From Strigomonas culicis (Eukaryota > Euglenozoa > Kinetoplastea > Trypanosomatida > Trypanosomatidae), in NCBI GenBank assembly GCA_000482145.1, contig AUXH01000354.1:1-20340 (forward strand): a DNA stretch of 20,340 nucleotides, given 5' to 3'. Below the pieces are notes generated by a model that did no database searches, was not told where the DNA came from, and was given only the letters and a program-made list of their open reading frames with translations. Positions 14,837 to 20,340 of the stretch are shown here, one piece after another; position 1 is the stretch's first letter; every line of letters starts with the position of its first letter. Position numbers and translations under genes: made by a program.

Positions 14837-17800
14837 TCAAAACAGCTCCATCGAGTACTGCGGATCAGTCGCGTAGTCTGGCATCGGCGCGGAGCTCATC
14901 TCCGTCCACCAGGCCCCGCTCCCGTCGCGCTCCTTCCCGCCCGCGACGGGCGCGCCGCCGCCGCTGGCAGGCCCGTTCTCGTCCCCCTCCGCCGGCGCGC
15001 CGCCACTGCCGCGGATGCGGCGCTTGCCGGCCGTCGAGAGCCGCGCGTCGTTCGGGTTGTGCGCGCCCATCGCCTGCCGCAGCTCCCGCATCGCCGTGTC
15101 GTTCTTCTGCTCGACGAAGCAGGCAGGGATGACGACCTGGCCGTACGGCGTGGTCGGCGGCAGCCGCTCCAGCGCCTCGTGTGGCGTCACGCGCGGCACC
15201 GCCTCCGCGCGGCTCGTGTCGCCGACGAGCACGTCCATGTTCTGCCGCTGCCGCTGCAGCAGCTGCATGTCCTGCAGCGCGGAGTCCACGTTGCTCTGGT
15301 TGGCCGCGTTCACGTTGAGGAAGAAGTGCATCCCGCGGTGCTGCTGCGCCGGCGCCGGCGCCGCGCGCTCCTCCACGCGGCGCCGCTTGACCTCCTCACT
15401 CACCGCGCGGATTGGCTGCTCGCCGTCCACGACGTCGCCCGTGTCCGCGGGCGGGGCCGGCGTGCGGTCCACCACATTCACCATCTGCACCGGCACCGTG
15501 ACGGTCGTCTGCGCGGCGAGGCGGTCGCTCGCGGCGTGCGGCCGCGGGTAGTTGTTCGCGCGGCCGTCGACGGCGACCTGCTGCAGCCGCACGCCAGCGG
15601 CCTGCATCTCGCGCGAGAGCCGCGCCACCTGCTCCGGCGACAGGGGCTGGCCGGCGACCTCGCCCTGCAGCAGCTCGTCCCGCAGCGAGTCCATCCCCTG
15701 GTGCGTGCGCAGGTACTCCAGCAGCATGCCGGACGGCAGCACCGCGCCGGAGGTCGCCTGCAGCGCCGGCAGCCCGCGCGCGTCGATGGGGCTCTCGTCG
15801 CCTTCGAGCAGCGCAAAGAGGTCCGGCTCGTGCCACGCGCTCGCGGAGGGCCGGTGGTCCGTGCTGCGCGCCGGCGCCTCCTCCTCGACCACCGTGTGCG
15901 AGCGCTCCTTCTGGGGCTGGAGCCCCGCGAGGGACGGGGCGGCGGAGGACGCGGAGGCCGCTTGGTGCTGCAGCAGGATGGGCGACGTGCCGACGCTCTT
16001 CACGAAGCGCTTGTCGGGGTGCGTGGGGGTCTGCGCGCTGCGGTCGACCGCCATCTCCGCCGCGTTGGCGCTCTTCTGGCTGCGGATGGACGACGGCGCC
16101 TCGTACTGGCGGTGGCTGCCCTTCAGAATGCTCCGCACGGTGCTGCTGTTGTTGCTGTGGCTCGTGGTCGTGGCGGGGTCGGTGGTGTTCCCAGGCTTGC
16201 CGCTGGCGGACCGCGCGTTGCCCTGCAGCTCCGCCAGCACAGCGGGGAGCGCCTCCGCGTCGTCCGCGGGCGTGCGCGGCTCCGCCGTCTCGCGGCGGGC
16301 GCGCTGGCCCAGGGCCCCGTCCGCGGAGGAGCTGTAGTAGTTCGTCGTCCAGTCATCGTCCGCGGCGGCGTTGTCGTCGTCCTCGTCCCCATCCACGTCC
16401 ACCACCGGCGGGACGGCGCGGCGGCCGCCGCCGTCGGCGTAGCCGTCCGCGCCCGCGACGCCGTAGTCATCGAAGACGCTGTCGTCCGCCGTCTGCTGCA
16501 GGTCGCCGAGGGCGAAGGCGCCCTCCGCTTCTCGCGTCGCCTCCGCCTCATACGGGAACTCGTCGTCGACGTCCTCCGCCTCGGCCTCCACCGCCGCGTC
16601 GTAGGCGCCGACGGGCACCTCGCCGTTCGCCACGCGCACGGTGCGCTGCAGCTTGCGGTCGAGGCGGCGCAGGAGGTAGTAGAAGGGCACGTTGTGGTCG
16701 CGCTGGACAACGGGGATGAGCTTCTGCAGCCGCCGCCGCTGGCCCTCCAGCGTCTTGGCCGTCTTCTTCACGGACTGCTCGAACTGCCGCTGATCCTGCG
16801 CCGTCTCGGCCTCGAGCTCCACCGCCGCCGCGCCGACGCCGCGCTCGACGACGACGGTGAGCAGCTGCACGCACATGTACACGAGGCAGACGAACTTGCC
16901 GGGGGTGTGGCCCGGCTGCTTCGCCCAGCTGGCGATCATGAAGAGCACGACCCGCGCGAGCGCCGGGCTCCGCTTCATCACCTCGAACAGCATGACGCAG
17001 AAGAGGTGGCCGGTGGGGTCGGCGCCGTACGGCGTGACGGCGTCCGCCGGCGACTCGATGCGGAAGCGGCGCGCGACGCTCTTCGCGAGCGCCGCCATGA
17101 GCGCCGTGCGCGCCGGCGCGGACGTCTTCATCTGGTTCATGAAGAAGCTCCAGAAGGTGCTCTCCGGCCCCACTGGGAGGGCGAAGCGGTTGAGCGACTC
17201 CAGCCCCACCGGCACGAAGCCGAAGCTCGACAGCAGCGTGCTCACAATGTTGGGCGTCTGCATGTTGAAGTCCTGAATCATCTTACACACGCAGCAGCCG
17301 ACCAGCTTGTTCATCTCGGGGCTGAAGCTGTGGGCGCGGTCCAGCAGCTTGAGAATCAACTGGGCGTTGTCGGCGCACGTCGCGCTCGTCGGCGCGCAGC
17401 CCGGGTACGCGACGCAGTAGTTGTTCTCCTGCGGGTCGGTTGGCAGCAGCTCCACGTTGCCCTTGCAGTTGCGCAGCAGCACGTTGCCCATGTACCACAG
17501 CGCGAGCGCGTCGTGGTTCGTCCGCAGCCGCAGCTCCGCGAAGACCTTGATGATGCTCTCCACGTAGGAGGGGTCAATGGACCCCGCGAGCAGTGCGACG
17601 AGCTTCACATGCAGCATGAGTACGTTCGCCTTCTGCTCGCTGCCGACGAGGCCGCGCGCGCCGCCGCTGCGGTCTGCCGTGACGAGCGCCAGCAGCGTGC
17701 TGCGGATGTACGGCTCGAGCGCAACGAACACCGCGTTGCGGTGCTGCCCCGCGTTGGACAGGATGTGGAAGAGCAAGAAGTGCACGGAGGACTCCATCTG

Positions 17801-19579
17801 CGTCTGCGGGTCGCGCAGGAACTGGATGAGGCGGTCCTCCACCACCTTCGACCCCGCGCACTCGGACAGCGTGCTGAGCACGCGGCTCACGGCCGTCTGC
17901 CCCGTGATGTGCACTGTGCCATTGACCGGGCAGAGCAGCGAGGCGCTGCACTGCATGCCGCAGTAGGGGCACTGCGTCGTGACATCGCGGAAGTAGTCGA
18001 TGGCGGACTGGATCGCCTCGTGGATGTGCTCGTGGTGCAGCACCATCGCGAGCTCCGCGCAGAGCAGCTGCGGGTTGGCCGTGATGTCGCACTGGTCGTG
18101 GAAGGCTTCGACCGCCAGCTTGCCGAGCGCCTCGATCGTCTTCATGGGCACCGCGACGCGGAGCGCCTTCAGCATGTCCGCCGCGCGCCGCGACGACGTG
18201 ACGGAACAGCTCCGCACCACCTCGCGGATCGTGAAGAGCACGTTGTACACACTCGTGCGGTTCTGGTTGATGGACGCGGCCACCTCGTCCGGCACGTCGC
18301 GGCCGGTCATCGCGAGGCCGGCGCCGCGCGCCAGTGCGATGGTCACCTTCGCGAACATGGACACCGACATGTGCGTGTCGGTCGCCAGCGCGGCGATGTA
18401 GTAGGCGGCGTGGGGCATGTGGCAGTTGATGAGCGCCACCGCCTCGAGCGCGCCGTCGATCTCGTCGTCGAAGCAGGGCTGCAGCAGCGCGCAGAGGCAC
18501 ATGTAGAAGGGGCTGCTCGTGCTCTGGCCGGGCGTGCACTGCGCGAGCAGCTCCCGCATGAGGTGCTCGCGCGTCGCGGGGAGCTCCAGGAAGGTGGCCA
18601 TGTCGGGGTGGCACAGGCTCGGGTACAGGAAGCGCTCCACGTACTCGCGCCGGATCGGCGAGCGGAAGCGGAGGAACAGCTCGCTGCAGTGGATGGCGAG
18701 CGCGCGGCCGTAGCTGGGGCCGTGGCCGGGGTCCGGCACCGCGCGCTTGAGGCGTTCGTAGCACGCGAGAAGGAAGTCCACGTTCATCGTCGTCGGCTTC
18801 GTCTTGAGCACGTACTGCAGCGCGGTGACCTGCTCTTCCAGCCGCACGCGCGTCACGGTCTGCACCAGCAGCGCGAGGGCGCGGTTCGCGACGAGCGGGG
18901 ACGTGGCGCCGCAGTACGTCTCCAGCTTCTCCTGGAACTGGTAGACGATGTCGAGCGGCACGACGTCCATCGTGAGGAGCGCGGTCGTCAGCTCCGCGAA
19001 GGCGCGGTACTGCGGCGGCGGCAGCAGCACGACGCAGTGCGCCCCGCCGTGGCAGGTCGGGGACGGAAGCCCGAACACGTGGTCGCGCAGCACCTGCTGC
19101 ACAAAGGGGTGCGTCAGCTGCGTGTCCTCGTTCATCTGCGACAGGATGTTGTTGATGAGCTGCACGTAGAGGTCGACGTCCGTGACGCTGATGCGGGACA
19201 TCTGCATGTGGAAGAGAAACGTGGCGTAGCTGAGGCTCACGCAGAAGGGGCGGCCCGCGATGTAGGGATGCACCTTCGTGTAGTAGGAGGCGAGCGTGTG
19301 CAGAGTGCTGGGCGACTGCGCGTGGCCCTTCAGGCTGCGCTGCACCTGCGACACGCAGTTCACAAACAGCTGGTGGTCCTCCGAGGATTCTTCACCGGGG
19401 CGTCGGGACCCACTCCGTGCGCGCACGGTGGACAGCACAGTGCTGTTGTCCTGCGGCCGCTGGGGCGTGCGGGAGACGGTCGGCGGCCGGCCACGCCGAC
19501 TCGGTGTCGCGCTCACGCGCCCAGTGCGCGGGCGAGTGCCGCTGCTAGCCGCCGCGCCTGCGAAGAGGTCAAACACCAT
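14837..19579 (-). CDS. Large helical-repeat-like protein of unknown function
   Basis: This 1580-residue protein was not recognised as a named family. Residues 1-65 are a basic Ser/Thr/Pro/Arg tail with an AT-hook-like core (RRGRPP, 28-33) and two CDK-type sites, TPSR (25-28) and TPQR (38-41). From about 68 to 915 it is rich in Leu, Ala and Val with repeated amphipathic helices, suggesting a HEAT/ARM-type solenoid. A cysteine cluster CPYCGMQC lies at 537-544, with another Cys at 550, and could bind zinc. A charged helix at about 920-960 may be a coiled coil. Residues around 985-1080 are strongly acidic (Asp/Glu/Ala). The rest, to 1580, looks disordered, with SILK at 1150-1153 (the PP1 docking pattern [GS]IL[KR]) and a basic KRRR run. 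There is no signal peptide; hydrophobic stretches fit buried helices. A nuclear or chromatin scaffold is an inference. The first ATG, MVFDLFAG, is used. Confidence 0.85.
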   Translation of the reverse strand: MVFDLFAGAAASSGTRPRTGRVSATPSRRGRPPTVSRTPQRPQDNSTVLSTVRARSGSRRPGEESSEDHQLFVNCVSQVQRSLKGHAQSPSTLHTLASYYTKVHPYIAGRPFCVSLSYATFLFHMQMSRISVTDVDLYVQLINNILSQMNEDTQLTHPFVQQVLRDHVFGLPSPTCHGGAHCVVLLPPPQYRAFAELTTALLTMDVVPLDIVYQFQEKLETYCGATSPLVANRALALLVQTVTRVRLEEQVTALQYVLKTKPTTMNVDFLLACYERLKRAVPDPGHGPSYGRALAIHCSELFLRFRSPIRREYVERFLYPSLCHPDMATFLELPATREHLMRELLAQCTPGQSTSSPFYMCLCALLQPCFDDEIDGALEAVALINCHMPHAAYYIAALATDTHMSVSMFAKVTIALARGAGLAMTGRDVPDEVAASINQNRTSVYNVLFTIREVVRSCSVTSSRRAADMLKALRVAVPMKTIEALGKLAVEAFHDQCDITANPQLLCAELAMVLHHEHIHEAIQSAIDYFRDVTTQCPYCGMQCSASLLCPVNGTVHITGQTAVSRVLSTLSECAGSKVVEDRLIQFLRDPQTQMESSVHFLLFHILSNAGQHRNAVFVALEPYIRSTLLALVTADRSGGARGLVGSEQKANVLMLHVKLVALLAGSIDPSYVESIIKVFAELRLRTNHDALALWYMGNVLLRNCKGNVELLPTDPQENNYCVAYPGCAPTSATCADNAQLILKLLDRAHSFSPEMNKLVGCCVCKMIQDFNMQTPNIVSTLLSSFGFVPVGLESLNRFALPVGPESTFWSFFMNQMKTSAPARTALMAALAKSVARRFRIESPADAVTPYGADPTGHLFCVMLFEVMKRSPALARVVLFMIASWAKQPGHTPGKFVCLVYMCVQLLTVVVERGVGAAAVELEAETAQDQRQFEQSVKKTAKTLEGQRRRLQKLIPVVQRDHNVPFYYLLRRLDRKLQRTVRVANGEVPVGAYDAAVEAEAEDVDDEFPYEAEATREAEGAFALGDLQQTADDSVFDDYGVAGADGYADGGGRRAVPPVVDVDGDEDDDNAAADDDWTTNYYSSSADGALGQRARRETAEPRTPADDAEALPAVLAELQGNARSASGKPGNTTDPATTTSHSNNSSTVRSILKGSHRQYEAPSSIRSQKSANAAEMAVDRSAQTPTHPDKRFVKSVGTSPILLQHQAASASSAAPSLAGLQPQKERSHTVVEEEAPARSTDHRPSASAWHEPDLFALLEGDESPIDARGLPALQATSGAVLPSGMLLEYLRTHQGMDSLRDELLQGEVAGQPLSPEQVARLSREMQAAGVRLQQVAVDGRANNYPRPHAASDRLAAQTTVTVPVQMVNVVDRTPAPPADTGDVVDGEQPIRAVSEEVKRRRVEERAAPAPAQQHRGMHFFLNVNAANQSNVDSALQDMQLLQRQRQNMDVLVGDTSRAEAVPRVTPHEALERLPPTTPYGQVVIPACFVEQKNDTAMRELRQAMGAHNPNDARLSTAGKRRIRGSGGAPAEGDENGPASGGGAPVAGGKERDGSGAWWTEMSSAPMPDYATDPQYSMELF

Positions 19580-19657
19580 CGGATCTTGTTGTGGTAGTTT
19601 CTATTTGTAGCTACTTCTTTTTTTTTCTTTCTCGGTGCTCTGCAAATGTAGAAACAG

Positions 19658-19710
19658 CTAGCAGAGACGCGAAGAAAAAAAAAAAGGAAAGGGGGAAAAA
19701 AAAAAGAGAA
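19658..19710 (-). promoter_or_regulatory. Probable spliced-leader acceptor of the 1580-residue gene
   Basis: A minus-strand tract of T and C runs (19710-19671) is followed by TCTCTGCTAG, with the AG at 19659-19658. The predicted 5' UTR is about 78 bases. Confidence 0.6.
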
Positions 19711-20143
19711 TCTATAATTATTGTAAACAATATATACGTGTTTATCTTCTTATACTCTAACTATATATAAATATCTGTATTTGCTTTTGGTTTGTGCAAA
19801 AGTAAAGAGGGGAGAAAAATGGATAGGTTGGTGGGGACAAGAGAAAAGGCGTGCCAGCCGACAAAGCACATACATATGTATAAAAGGGAAAGGAGCAAAT
19901 GAGAAAGAAAAAGGCACCATGTACTAAGGATTACATATACATAAAACATAGTGTGCTATGTGGTAGCGGAGTAACTGCAGTGAGTATAATATACAAAAGA
20001 AAGCGGCACGCGCAAAGAAAAAAAAAAGGAAAACAGGATGTATAGTGAGCAATCCGTAAATTACATACGAAGAGGAGCATATGGTACATAAGTGAGTGTG
20101 TATTGTGTATATGTTCGCCTATGTGCACGCCTGAAGCGTTATA

Positions 20144-20185
20144 CACTCTCTCTCTCTCACTCACACACTCTCTCTTTCTCTTCCC
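20144..20185 (+). repeat. CT/CA microsatellite
   Basis: Alternating CT with some CA units in the probable 3' UTR of the right-edge gene, starting about 40 bases past its stop. In the transcript it reads as a GA-rich repeat. Confidence 0.8.
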
Positions 20186-20226
20186 TTGCTGTCCGTGGTG
20201 GCGTACGGTCGCCCACCTGCGCCGCG

Positions 20227-20340
20227 CTACTGCTTCTTGGGTCGCCGGGTCGGTGGCAGCGTCTCCCGCAGCCCCGCCTGCCGCCGCACCAGCACCGGCA
20301 CGTCCCGCAGCGGCAGCGACTCGCGCTCCGCGGCGGGCCG
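20227..20340 (-). CDS. 3' end of an unrecognised minus-strand gene (partial)
   Basis: On the minus strand 37 codons run in from the right edge and end in TAG at 20229-20227. Third positions are G or C in all but two codons, matching the complete genes. The residues are charged and Leu/Arg/Pro-rich (LPLRDVPVLVRRQAGLRETL) and end in the basic tail RRPKKQ. This is too little to name a family. The gene lies upstream in the same transcription unit as all the other minus-strand genes. Confidence 0.7.
   Translation of the reverse strand, partial: RPAAERESLPLRDVPVLVRRQAGLRETLPPTRRPKKQ

Larger units (their letters stand above)
19580..20226. other. Intergenic region between the right-edge gene and the 1580-residue gene
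   Basis: 647 AT-rich bases hold the 3' UTR of the right-edge gene and the 5' UTR of the large gene. Features are an AT-rich patch (about 19711-19780), homopurine runs and a CT/CA microsatellite at 20144-20185. No gene was seen; the short frames inside are low-complexity. Confidence 0.55.

Noticed and set aside
15059..19597. A 1512-codon plus-strand open frame covering most of the 1580-residue gene.
   Set aside because: It is the antisense shadow. Near-saturated G/C at third positions removes stop codons from the opposing frame. Its translation is Arg/His/Leu/Val-biased with no domain.

Overview
The window looks like nuclear chromosomal DNA from a trypanosomatid (Kinetoplastea). The genes are intron-less, closely spaced and nearly all on one strand. 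Coding DNA is very GC-rich, with third codon positions almost all G or C. The 400-750 base gaps are AT-rich and full of homopolymer runs. Upstream of most start codons the sense strand carries a polypyrimidine tract followed by an AG, the signature of spliced-leader trans-splicing. I cannot name the genus.

Layout. A plus-strand gene enters from the left and ends at 203. A roughly 600-base convergent strand-switch region follows (204-813). From 814 to the right edge everything is on the minus strand and reads as one polycistronic unit transcribed from high to low coordinates. In transcription order it holds: the last 37 codons of an unknown gene (20340-20227); a 1580-residue unrecognised protein (19579-14837); a small secreted, cysteine-rich type I membrane protein (14184-13657); NOC3 (13239-11428); a 219-residue leucine-rich-repeat-like protein (10969-10310); major vault protein (9555-6787); mitochondrial ribosomal protein uS5m (6322-5027); RRP3/DDX47 (4623-3085); and HAS1/DDX18 (2676-814).

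The annotatable genes lean towards ribosome production. NOC3, RRP3 and HAS1 are nucleolar assembly factors and uS5m belongs to the mitochondrial ribosome. MVP, the main protein of the vault particle, is complete, including its shoulder, cap-helix and C-terminal parts. Trypanosomatid polycistrons are not usually operons in the functional sense, so the grouping may be chance.

The best candidates for something undescribed are: the 1580-residue protein (probable helical-repeat body, basic tail with an AT-hook-like core and two CDK-type sites, a Cys cluster, an acidic belt and a SILK-type PP1 docking motif); the 12-cysteine membrane protein; the trans-splicing geometry at the RRP3 and HAS1 starts; a short-loop G-quadruplex motif beside the NOC3 start; and a perfect GC-rich hairpin between uS5m and RRP3. 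No tRNA, rRNA, mobile element, CRISPR array or viral sequence was seen.
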